A stretch of DNA of 25,450 nucleotides, taken from positions 78,655 through 104,104 of the forward strand of contig DEWH01000026.1 in the NCBI GenBank assembly GCA_002363155.1. The letters are read 5' to 3'. The notes under the pieces are model-generated. The model was given only the letters and a program-made list of their open reading frames with translations, ran no database searches and was not told where the DNA came from. The stretch's first letter is position 1. Each line of letters opens with the position of its first letter. Source of the stretch: Ruminococcaceae bacterium UBA3215 (lineage in GTDB: Bacteria > Bacillota > Clostridia > Oscillospirales > Ruminococcaceae). The position numbers and the translations under genes were made by a program. Positions 15,377-22,026 of the stretch are shown in pieces.

Positions 15377-15904
15377 TCAAAGTCTCTCTGCAAGCTCACT
15401 GATAAGCAGGACTGCCGACGCGCGGACGTCACGCTTGGCGAAGATGCCCAGTCCTGAGAACTTCTCGGCATTCCGGGCAAGCTCTATCGCCTTTTTCGGC
15501 TCGCTTTCCGCTTTTGCGAGCTCGAGATACGACATCGCCGCCACCGAGCAGGCTTCATCATATACGATGTTACCGCTCTCCGTGAACGGCATTGCAAGTT
15601 CAGCCGCAAGAGCATAGTCACCGCGGTTGAAAGCACTCTTCATACGGATAAGCGCGTCAAGATCCTTCACCGCGGCATTGTCGCTGTCATCAAATGTCTC
15701 CAGCTCGTCCGGAAGCAGATAGTTTACCGGGAGCTGCAATACCTTCGCAAGATAAGTGAGAGTTTTCACGGACGGATTCGCCGTACCGCTCTCTATCTGG
15801 CTCAGCATATTTCTGGTGATGAAATCACCTACTACGTCCGCCTGCGTCATCTTCCTTGCAAGCCGGGCTTCCTTTATTCTTTTACCGAGTTCCGCGGGAT
15901 CCAT
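15377..15904 (-). CDS. Xre-family transcriptional regulator with helical C-terminal domain
   Basis: A 175-residue cytosolic DNA-binding protein. Residues 7-62 form an HTH_3 (Cro/C1-type) domain: LGKRIKEARLARKMTQADVV, then RNMLSQIESGTANPSVKTLTYLAKVLQLPVNYLL. The rest (about 75-175) is helical and looks TPR-like, perhaps a dimer or ligand-sensing part. The ATG follows AAGGAG. It is 41 bp after the ybjQ-like gene on the same strand and probably shares its transcript. Palindromes in that gap could be an autoregulatory site. Its last codons (GAGAGACTTTGA) are formed by the repeat tail itself, so the repeat supplies the stop codon. Target genes are unknown; the neighbouring ybjQ and nfeD promoters are natural candidates. 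Confidence 0.85.
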   Translation of the reverse strand: MDPAELGKRIKEARLARKMTQADVVGDFITRNMLSQIESGTANPSVKTLTYLAKVLQLPVNYLLPDELETFDDSDNAAVKDLDALIRMKSAFNRGDYALAAELAMPFTESGNIVYDEACSVAAMSYLELAKAESEPKKAIELARNAEKFSGLGIFAKRDVRASAVLLISELAERL

Positions 15905-15922
15905 AGGCGCTGTCTCCTTTCT

Positions 15923-15944
15923 GTATTATAATACCGTGCGGTAT
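15923..15944 (-). promoter_or_regulatory. Overlapping palindromes upstream of xre
   Basis: GTATTATAATAC (15923-15934) is a perfect 12-bp palindrome and ATACCG-TG-CGGTAT (15931-15944) a perfect 6+2+6 inverted repeat; they share ATAC. On the minus strand the first contains TATAAT, but a start from it would fall within the xre ribosome binding site and no -35 is well spaced, so an operator is more likely than a promoter. Confidence 0.4.
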
Positions 15945-15945
15945 G

Positions 15946-16260
15946 TCACTTTACTATCCTTACCGCAGTACCGTAAGCCATTATCTCCGCCGCGCTCGCC
16001 ATTACAGCGGAAGTCGTGTATCTCACGCCTACTATCGCGTCAGCTCCCATCATTCCCGCTTCATGCACCATACGGTCAGTAGCTATCGCGCGGGCAGTAT
16101 CCATCATCTCGGTGTAGTTCTTGAGCTCACCGCCTACGATAGTCTTGAGGCTCGCGCCGAAATCGCGGATAGCATTCACAGTCTGTATCGTGCTGCCCTT
16201 TACAAGCCCGAGCATCTGGATATTCGCACCTGCAATAAATTCTGTAGTTACGAGAAGCAT
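15946..16260 (-). CDS. YbjQ/UPF0145 family protein (putative heavy-metal-binding domain)
   Basis: A 104-residue single-domain protein of the YbjQ (UPF0145) family, which forms ring-shaped pentamers of unknown role. Typical stretches are LLVTTEFIAG at the N-terminus, VKGSTIQTVNAIRDFGASLKTIVGGELKNYTEMM in the middle and the GADAIVGVRYTTS strand, then a C-terminal strand with YGTAVRI. There are no cysteines or conserved metal motif, so metal binding is only the family label. AAAGGAG precedes the ATG. A well-spaced promoter lies upstream, with a palindrome over the predicted start. It is followed by the xre gene and is divergent from the nfeD-SPFH-flotillin genes. Confidence 0.88.
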   Translation of the reverse strand: MLLVTTEFIAGANIQMLGLVKGSTIQTVNAIRDFGASLKTIVGGELKNYTEMMDTARAIATDRMVHEAGMMGADAIVGVRYTTSAVMASAAEIMAYGTAVRIVK

Positions 16261-16300
16261 AGTAAACTCCTTTCACGATCTGATACGTTATTTACGATAG

Positions 16301-16315
16301 GTAAATCTTATTTAC
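16301..16315. promoter_or_regulatory. Candidate operator at the ybjQ start
   Basis: GTAAATCTTATTTAC is an inverted repeat with 6-bp arms and a 3-bp centre. It covers the predicted ybjQ transcription start (about 16314). The same arms and spacing occur at 16479-16493. A further ATTTAC at 16290-16295 forms a second inverted pair (N5 spacing) with the 16301 half-site. Confidence 0.55.
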
Positions 16316-16320
16316 TTACG

Positions 16321-16349
16321 ATTTTATCACATAAATGCCAAAAAATCAA
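16321..16349 (-). promoter_or_regulatory. ybjQ-xre promoter
   Basis: On the minus strand TTGATT (16349-16344), 17 bp, then TAAAAT (16326-16321): close to the vegetative consensus. It faces away from the nfeD promoter about 100 bp to the right. Confidence 0.7.
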
Positions 16350-16446
16350 TAGTTTTCCCTGCATTTTTTCATTTTCGGCATATTGCTAAATTTCGCAGAG
16401 CGCTGTTGTGCAGTATCACGATTTTGAAAAATCGCTCGATTAATTA

Positions 16447-16474
16447 TTGACACCGGGCGAAAATGTGGTATAAT
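16447..16474 (+). promoter_or_regulatory. Promoter of the nfeD-SPFH-flotillin genes
   Basis: TTGACA (16447-16452), 16 bp, TATAAT (16469-16474). Both hexamers are perfect. Predicted start near 16481, inside the palindrome at 16479-16493. Confidence 0.8.
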
Positions 16475-16478
16475 TATA

Positions 16479-16493
16479 GTAAATTACATTTAC
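16479..16493. promoter_or_regulatory. Candidate operator at the nfeD start
   Basis: GTAAATTACATTTAC has the same arms and 3-bp centre as the site at 16301-16315 and covers the predicted transcription start, where a bound repressor would block initiation. Confidence 0.55.
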
Positions 16494-16536
16494 ACAATTG
16501 TTCCATGCGTTCATTTTCGTGAAAGGAAGTGTTTAT

Positions 16537-17226
16537 ATGGAATGGTTCAATAACTGGTGGAATTCATTGGAGCTGTTCGAGCAGATAATGTACTGCGTTG
16601 CAATACCGGCAACGCTGATACTGCTGATACAGACGATTATGCTTATCCTCGGATTCGGACACAGCGGCGCGGGCGTTAACCCGAGCGACACTTCCGGATT
16701 TGACGGCGGAGGCGATATGGACTTCGATGCCGGCGGTGCCGACGGAGACTTCGACAGCTCCGACGGCTCCGATGCCGGTGATATCGACTACGGCGACGGA
16801 AGCAACCCGTCCGATGTGGGAACTCTGAATTTCTTCACAGTGCAGGGTATAATCACCTTCCTCTGTGTGTTCGGCTGGGCAGGCATAGTTACATACACGC
16901 TCACCGGAATAGCTGTAATTGCTGTTGCAGTCGGTTTCGTGCTCGGACTCGGGGCAATGTACGGAGTGGCAAAGCTGATGCAGCTTTCCCGTAAGCTTGC
17001 GCAGAACGGCACCCTTAATGTAAGAAATCTTCTCGGCGCGAGCGGAACGGTTTATCTTGTTATCCCGGCTAACGGCATGGGCAAAGGCAAAGTAAATGTT
17101 ACAAGCGGCGAAAGACTTGTGGAGTATGATGCGATGACTGACGGGAACGAAATGCTTCCCGACGGTACACAGATCAGAGTTATTGACGTAAGAAGCGACA
17201 ACGTGCTTGTTGTCGAAAAGGTGTGA
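16537..17226 (+). CDS. NfeD-like membrane protein with OB-fold domain
   Basis: A 229-residue membrane protein. A first helix (about residues 19-41) is followed by a very acidic, Gly/Asp/Ser-rich loop (about 46-95), then one or two closely spaced helices (about 100-145, GIITFLCVFGWAG and LTGIAVIAVAVGFVLGLGAMYG), and a C-terminal soluble beta domain (about 160-229: LLGASGTVYLVIPANGMGKG, GTQIRVIDVRSDNVLVVEKV) like the OB fold of NfeD1b/YuaF proteins. YuaF is encoded with the flotillin YuaG in Bacillus, and a flotillin follows here, so a role in membrane microdomains is a reasonable inference. AAAGGAAG sets the start. The acidic loop could bind cations; this is speculative. Confidence 0.82.
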   Translation: MEWFNNWWNSLELFEQIMYCVAIPATLILLIQTIMLILGFGHSGAGVNPSDTSGFDGGGDMDFDAGGADGDFDSSDGSDAGDIDYGDGSNPSDVGTLNFFTVQGIITFLCVFGWAGIVTYTLTGIAVIAVAVGFVLGLGAMYGVAKLMQLSRKLAQNGTLNVRNLLGASGTVYLVIPANGMGKGKVNVTSGERLVEYDAMTDGNEMLPDGTQIRVIDVRSDNVLVVEKV

Positions 17227-17239
17227 ACGGAGGCGAAGC

Positions 17240-17800
17240 ATGGAGCTTCAGATGATCGACTATATTTTCTGGGGATTTATAGCTCTGGTAGTGGTCGGAG
17301 GCGTAGGCTGCCTTATTATATTTCTGCCGAGGGAGCATGACCTTGAGGAACGGACTGCCGACTGCTACCGCATACAGTACCGGGACGGAGCCTACTCGAT
17401 AAGTCCGCGAAAGGCGAGTTACGGCGAGAATGTGTATTCCCTGCGGAGCAAGTTCTTCTATATAAAGAAGGTGCCGTTCCATACAGAAGCCTTCTGCGAT
17501 GAAGCGGAGGGAAAGGACGGCAGAAGTTACCGAGCCGCGGCTATGCTCACGGTATATTTCCCCGAAGACAAGCTTCAGATATTTGCGCCGACATTCCACG
17601 GTTCGTCACACGAAGCAATCGAGGAAACTGTCAGCGAGACAGTCTCGGCTGCACTTACGGAAGCTATGAAGGAATACGACGAGAATGCGGGAAAAGCGGT
17701 GTTTGAGGAGCATCTCAAAAAAGTAACAAACGAGAAGCTTGCAATATTCGGCTTGATCCTTATGTCAATAGGCGATGTAAAGATCACAGAGAACAAATAA
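17240..17800 (+). CDS. Small membrane-anchored SPFH-like protein
   Basis: A 186-residue protein of no family I can name with certainty. Residues 6-29 (IDYIFWGFIALVVVGGVGCL and on) form one N-terminal membrane helix, followed by a cytosolic part: beta-rich to about residue 120, then an amphipathic, acidic helical region ending in ...LAIFGLILMSIGDVKITENK. The order of elements (strand RAAAMLTVYFPEDKL, helix EAIEETVSETVSAALTEAM, helix, then a GLxLxSxGDVKIT strand) resembles the second half of an SPFH/band-7 domain, and it has no flotillin coiled coil. It starts 13 bp after nfeD with CGGAGG upstream and lies 60 bp before the flotillin, so it is probably a third partner of the complex. The SPFH resemblance is my reading and needs profile comparison. 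Confidence 0.6.
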   Translation: MELQMIDYIFWGFIALVVVGGVGCLIIFLPREHDLEERTADCYRIQYRDGAYSISPRKASYGENVYSLRSKFFYIKKVPFHTEAFCDEAEGKDGRSYRAAAMLTVYFPEDKLQIFAPTFHGSSHEAIEETVSETVSAALTEAMKEYDENAGKAVFEEHLKKVTNEKLAIFGLILMSIGDVKITENK

Positions 17801-17808
17801 CGGTAAAA

Positions 17809-17825
17809 TGCGGCGGAAAGCCGCA
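17809..17825 (+). other. Small hairpin before the flotillin gene
   Basis: TGCGGC-GGAAA-GCCGCA forms a 6-bp stem with a 5-nt loop, no T-run. It may tune flotillin translation or mark an RNA processing site. The strong AAAGGAGG at 17845-17852 follows. Confidence 0.4.
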
Positions 17826-17860
17826 CAGATATAAGGGAAAATCCAAAGGAGGAAAACACT

Positions 17861-19453
17861 ATGGATCCTATCATTATTGTTGCAATAGCGGTCGGCGTGA
17901 TAATACTGTTCGCGCTGTTCGGAGGGATACTCTCCCGGTACCGCAAATGCCCGTCTGACAAGATACTCGTTATCTACGGTAAGGTCGGCAGCGACAAGAG
18001 CGGTCAGGCACGCAGCGCACGCTGCATTCACGGAGGCGCGGCATTCATCGTGCCGATAATCCAGTCGTATCAGTACATGGATCTTACGCCTATCTCGATC
18101 AACGTCGATCTGCGCAACGCGCTGTCAAAGCAGAATATCCGTGTTGACGTACCTTCGAGCTTTACTGTCGGTATCTCCACAGAGCCCGGCGTAATGCAGA
18201 ACGCGGCGGAAAGACTGCTCGGACTCAAGATGCAGCAGATCCAGGAGCTTGCAAAGGATATCATCTTCGGTCAGCTCCGTCTTGTTATTGCTACAATGGA
18301 GATCGAGGAGATCAATACAGACCGTGACAAGTTCCTTATCGCAGTTTCCAAGAACGTTGAGATCGAACTCCGCAAGATCGGACTCCGCCTTATCAACGTA
18401 AACGTAACCGATATCCGCGACGAGTCCGGATATATCGAGGCTCTCGGTAAGGAAGCGGCTGCAAAGGCTATCAACGATGCGAAGAAATCCGTTGCAGAGA
18501 AGAACCGTGACGGTGCGATCGGTGAGGCTAATGCGAACCGTGACCAGCGTATCCAGGTAGCAGCTGCGAATGCAAGCGCTATCGACGGTGAGAACGCGGC
18601 AAAGGTAGAGGTAGCGCAGTCCGAGGCATCGAGAAGATTCCGTGAGGCTGAAGCTGATGCAAAGGCTGCAAATGACGCGAAGATCGCTATCGCGCAGACC
18701 GGCAGAGACGGTGAGATCGGACAGGCGAACGCTCTTCGTGAGCAGCGTATCGAAGTTGCGGCTGCTAACGCAAAGGCGGTAGAGGGTGAAAACTCGGCTA
18801 AGATCGCGATAGCACAGTCCGATGCACAGAGACGCGAGAAGGAAGCGGAAGCGCTGAAACTCGCTACTGCAGCGGAAGCGGTACAGGCTGCAAAGGCACG
18901 CGAAGAAGCTTATGCTGCGCAGAAACTTGCGGAGCAGCAGCGTGCACAGCTTGAAATGGCGACCCAGCAGGCTGATATAATTGTAAAGGCGCAGATAGCC
19001 AAGGAACAGGCTCAGATCGCTGCGGAAGCGGAAGCTGAGGTTATCCGCCGCAAGGCAAAGGGTGAAGCAGACGCTATTTACGCGAAAATGGAAGCGCAGG
19101 CAAACGGTATGCGCGAGATGCTCCAGAAGCAGGCGGAAGGTATGCGCGAACTCGTAAATACAGCCGGAACCGCGGACGACGCAGTAAAGCTGATACTTGC
19201 GGACAAGATGGAAGACCTTCTCCGTATTCAGGTGGATGCTATCAAGAACATCAAGATCGACAAGGTCACTGTCTGGGACGGCGGCTCAAAGGGCGGCGAC
19301 GGCAAGAACTCAACTGCCGACTTTATCAGCGGTCTTTTCAAGTCTGTTCCTCCCCTCGGTGAGATGTTCGATCAGGCCGGCATGAAGCTCCCCGACTACC
19401 TCGGCACACCTGTGACAGCTCCTGCCGCAGACGAGACTCCCACAGAGGCTTGA
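17861..19453 (+). CDS. floT: Flotillin (FloT/YuaG-like)
   Basis: A 530-residue scaffold protein of membrane microdomains. Residues 3-25 are an N-terminal membrane helix or hairpin, followed by an SPFH domain (about 28-200; ILVIYGKVG, GAAFIVPIIQSYQYMDLTP, IRVDVPSSFTVGI, GLRLINVNVTDI) and a long coiled-coil flotillin domain (about 205-440) rich in Glu, Ala, Arg and Gln. The coil holds a tandem 66-residue duplication: RDG-AIGEANANRDQRI from residue 216 and RDG-EIGQANALREQRI from 282. The C-terminal 60 residues (GDGKN...FISGLFKSVPPLGEMFDQAGM, then a Pro/Ala/Thr tail) are similar to other clostridial flotillins. AAAGGAGG precedes the ATG. It follows nfeD and the small SPFH-like gene under one promoter. 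The TGA is fused to a GAGAGA repeat tail. Confidence 0.93.
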   Translation: MDPIIIVAIAVGVIILFALFGGILSRYRKCPSDKILVIYGKVGSDKSGQARSARCIHGGAAFIVPIIQSYQYMDLTPISINVDLRNALSKQNIRVDVPSSFTVGISTEPGVMQNAAERLLGLKMQQIQELAKDIIFGQLRLVIATMEIEEINTDRDKFLIAVSKNVEIELRKIGLRLINVNVTDIRDESGYIEALGKEAAAKAINDAKKSVAEKNRDGAIGEANANRDQRIQVAAANASAIDGENAAKVEVAQSEASRRFREAEADAKAANDAKIAIAQTGRDGEIGQANALREQRIEVAAANAKAVEGENSAKIAIAQSDAQRREKEAEALKLATAAEAVQAAKAREEAYAAQKLAEQQRAQLEMATQQADIIVKAQIAKEQAQIAAEAEAEVIRRKAKGEADAIYAKMEAQANGMREMLQKQAEGMRELVNTAGTADDAVKLILADKMEDLLRIQVDAIKNIKIDKVTVWDGGSKGGDGKNSTADFISGLFKSVPPLGEMFDQAGMKLPDYLGTPVTAPAADETPTEA

Positions 19454-19896
19454 GAGAGACTTTGAGAGATTTTGAGAGATTTTTGAGACGGGGGGCTGCT
19501 TCGGCTGCTCTATATGCACGCATCGTGCGTGCCTTTTGGCAGCCTACTCACGGCTTCCTGCCGTGACCCGGACCCCGCCGCGGCGAAATGCGTAGCGACA
19601 TTCTTCTATTGACGAGTGCGCCACCTCGGTTAGTTATTCTCTTCTGAACAAAAAACAGCTTGCAGTGATTGTCTCTGCAAGCTGTTTTCTTGTTATTTTA
19701 TGAACAGAGTTTTTGCCAACCCCACTGCATTTCAGTCGGCATTCGCCCATAGCTGTACGCTCTGAAATACTGCATTTATTTAGGGTGTCCAGCACCCTTT
19801 TTTAAAGGGGGTTGGCGGGGTCGCAGGGGCGGAGCCCCCGTCTTAAAGTCTCTTAAAGTCTCTCAGAATCTCTCAAAATCTCTCAAAATCTCTCAC
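19454..19896. repeat. Convergent intergenic composite between flotillin and the 91-residue gene
   Basis: No gene is seen. From the left: (TTTGAGAGA)n tail (19451-19487) and GACGGGGG; GGCTGC (19503-19508) with GCAGCC (19539-19544) enclosing GCACGCA-TCG-TGCGTGC (19516-19532); TCACGGC-TTCCT-GCCGTGA (19548-19566); GCCGCGGCGA; module A (19588-19650); the terminator (19652-19688); module E inverted (19691-19778); a degenerate copy of the CAAGCCCCC hairpin (about 19789-19815) that still folds; GGGGGC..GCCCCC; and the inverted CTCTCAAAATC tail up to the stop codon of the minus-strand gene. It is the longest and most complete example of the composite. Confidence 0.88.
19652..19688. terminator. Terminator shared by flotillin and the minus-strand gatCAB-aspS genes
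   Basis: Arms 19652-19665 and 19675-19688 pair perfectly over 14 bp with a 9-nt loop; T-runs leave the stem on both strands. Compared with 81-123 the G-U pair there is a G-C here and the loop is unrelated, so folding and not sequence has been kept. Confidence 0.85.
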
Positions 19897-20172
19897 TCAC
19901 ATCTCTCTTGACAGCCAGATGCTGGCGATATCGAGGGCATCATAGAGGCTTGTGCGGTCAACCGACTTGACGATAGCGGAGATAGGATCGAGGTCCTTTT
20001 CCGTCTTCATAAGGAACACCTTTATCTTGTCGGCAGCTGTGATCCCGTTGTCATCATGCGTTGAAACAACATTCATATAAGTCACATATTCGTCGCTCAT
20101 ATTACCGTAATATATCTCGTTTCCCTTTCTTACCAGCGGGAAACCCTTGTATGTTATAAATCCTTCAGCCAT
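19897..20172 (-). CDS. Conserved-looking small protein of unknown function
   Basis: A 91-residue, slightly acidic, soluble protein with no signal peptide, membrane helix or cysteine. It begins MAEGFITYKGFPLVRKGNEIYYG, contains YVTYMNVVSTHDDNG and ADKIKVFLMKTE (strand-rich, likely a small beta fold), and ends in a helix (LYDALDIASIWLSREM). I do not recognise a named family. A strong AGGAGGAAG ribosome binding site and ordinary codon use support it as real. It is the last gene of the gatC-gatA-gatB-aspS group, 48 bp after aspS, so a link to translation is possible but only by position. Its stop merges with a repeat tail. Confidence 0.75.
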   Translation of the reverse strand: MAEGFITYKGFPLVRKGNEIYYGNMSDEYVTYMNVVSTHDDNGITAADKIKVFLMKTEKDLDPISAIVKSVDRTSLYDALDIASIWLSREM

Positions 20173-20220
20173 AGTATCATCTTCCTCCTAAATATTTGAC
20201 AATGCGGGATCATTCGTGCA

Positions 20221-22008
20221 TTACTGCTGCTGGTTGTTCTTGATATCCTGCGGACGCTGACGCACCTTGATATGAACCTCACGCAGCTGCTGTTCCGTAA
20301 CCTCGGTAGGCGCGCCGAGCAGGAGATCCTGTGCGTTGGAGTTCAGCGGGAATGCAATTACCTCGCGTATGCTGTCCTCGTCAAGAAGCAGCATTATCAT
20401 TCTGTCTATGCCGAACGCCATACCCGCGTGAGGCGGAGCGCCGAATTTGAACGCACTGTACAGCGCACCGAACTTCTCCTTTACATCTTTCTCGGTGTAT
20501 CCGGCTATCTCGAATGCCTTTACCATAACGTCAATATCGTGGTTGCGGACTGCGCCGGACGCAAGCTCTACGCCGTTGCATACAACGTCGTACTGGTATG
20601 CGAGAACATCGCATGGGTTCTTGGTGTTGAGCGCTTCCAGCTCGCCCTGGGGCATAGAGAACGGGTTGTGAGTGAAGATCGGCTTTCCGGTCTCCTCGTC
20701 CTCCTCGTACATCGGGAAGTCAACTATCCAGCAGATCTCAAATCTGTCCTCGTCGATAAGTCCCATTCTCGATGCAACTTCATTTCTTATCTGACCTGCG
20801 AACTTCTCCGCATTCTTCTTGTTGTCAGCGATAAAGTAGAGTACGTCGCCTACTTCAAGTCCGGCACGCTTTGCAAGCTCTTCCCTGTCGCCTTCACGCA
20901 GGAACTTGTCGATAGGACCGTTGAACTTGAGTCCCTCTTCTACCTTGAAGTAGCCGAGACCCTTCATTCCTATTGACAGCGCGTATTCCTCCATTTTCTC
21001 AAAGAAGCTCTTTGACTTTTCTGCCATTTTCGGAACGCGTATTGCACGGACAGTCTTGTTCGAGAACGGCTTGAATGAGCTGTCAACGAACAGATCGGAA
21101 ACGTCGATTATAAACAGCGGATTGCGGAGATCGGGCTTGTCGGAGCCGTATTTAAGCATTGCTTCCTCGTAGGTGATGCGCGGGAAAGGAGCATGGGTGT
21201 ACTGCTTCTTTCCGAACTTTTCGAGGATAGCCGGGAATACCTGCTCTGCGGCGGCGAAAACGTCCTCCTGGGTAGCAAAGCTCATTTCGAGATCGAGCTG
21301 ATAGAACTCGCCCGGTGTACGGTCTGCACGCGCGTCCTCGTCACGGAAGCAGGGTGCAAGCTGGAAGTACTTGTCGAAGCCGGAAACCATATACAGCTGC
21401 TTGAATATCTGCGGAGCCTGCGGAAGCGCATAGAATCTGCCGTGATGCTTTCTGCTCGGGATAAGGTAGTCTCTTGCGCCCTCGGGAGAGGAAGTGGAGA
21501 GGATAGGTGTCTGGAGCTCAAGGAATCCGAGTTCCGTCATCTTCTCGCGCATGAAGCTCATTACCTGCGAACGGAACACGATGTTCTCATGCACCTTTCT
21601 GTTTCTCATATCAAGGAAACGGTAGCGTAGGCGGATATCCTCGTTGTTTTCGTGAGATGTGGGTATCTCAAAAGGAAGCTGTGTGGTCACCTTTCCGAGT
21701 ATATCCACGCTCTCAGCGGCGAGTTCCACCGTACCCGTAGCGATCTTGGGATTGTAGGTGCTCTCGTCACGCTTTATGACAGTTCCGGAGATAGATACCG
21801 CGCACTCCTTGTTTATGCCTTCAAGTAGCTTTTCGTTGTTCTGGAATGTGACCTGCAGCATTCCGTAGTGATCGCGGAGATCGATGAACTCGATGCCGCC
21901 ATGATCTCTGATATTCTCCACCCAGCCGGAGACTCTGACCTGTTTTCCGATATCCGCTTCGGATATCATAGCCGTGTTGTGGTCACGGTACTTGTTTGCT
22001 GTGAACAT
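20221..22008 (-). CDS. aspS: Aspartyl-tRNA synthetase (probably non-discriminating, Asp/Asn)
   Basis: Charges tRNA-Asp, and probably tRNA-Asn, with aspartate. The 595-residue bacterial-type class II enzyme has the N-terminal OB anticodon domain (GWVENIRDHGGIEFIDLRD), motif 2 FRDEDARADRTPGEFYQLDLE, the bacterial GAD insertion (about residues 290-410) and motif 3 FGIDRMIMLL. His36 in RDHGG, where the E. coli discriminating enzyme has RDLGS, is the state seen in non-discriminating enzymes such as that of Pseudomonas. It follows gatB by 18 bp, so the amidotransferase that corrects Asp-tRNA-Asn is made from the same operon. AAGGA precedes the start. The C-terminus is a polar tail ending in three glutamines. 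Confidence 0.95.
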   Translation of the reverse strand: MFTANKYRDHNTAMISEADIGKQVRVSGWVENIRDHGGIEFIDLRDHYGMLQVTFQNNEKLLEGINKECAVSISGTVIKRDESTYNPKIATGTVELAAESVDILGKVTTQLPFEIPTSHENNEDIRLRYRFLDMRNRKVHENIVFRSQVMSFMREKMTELGFLELQTPILSTSSPEGARDYLIPSRKHHGRFYALPQAPQIFKQLYMVSGFDKYFQLAPCFRDEDARADRTPGEFYQLDLEMSFATQEDVFAAAEQVFPAILEKFGKKQYTHAPFPRITYEEAMLKYGSDKPDLRNPLFIIDVSDLFVDSSFKPFSNKTVRAIRVPKMAEKSKSFFEKMEEYALSIGMKGLGYFKVEEGLKFNGPIDKFLREGDREELAKRAGLEVGDVLYFIADNKKNAEKFAGQIRNEVASRMGLIDEDRFEICWIVDFPMYEEDEETGKPIFTHNPFSMPQGELEALNTKNPCDVLAYQYDVVCNGVELASGAVRNHDIDVMVKAFEIAGYTEKDVKEKFGALYSAFKFGAPPHAGMAFGIDRMIMLLLDEDSIREVIAFPLNSNAQDLLLGAPTEVTEQQLREVHIKVRQRPQDIKNNQQQ

Positions 22009-22026
22009 TGTCTTATGTTCCTTTCT

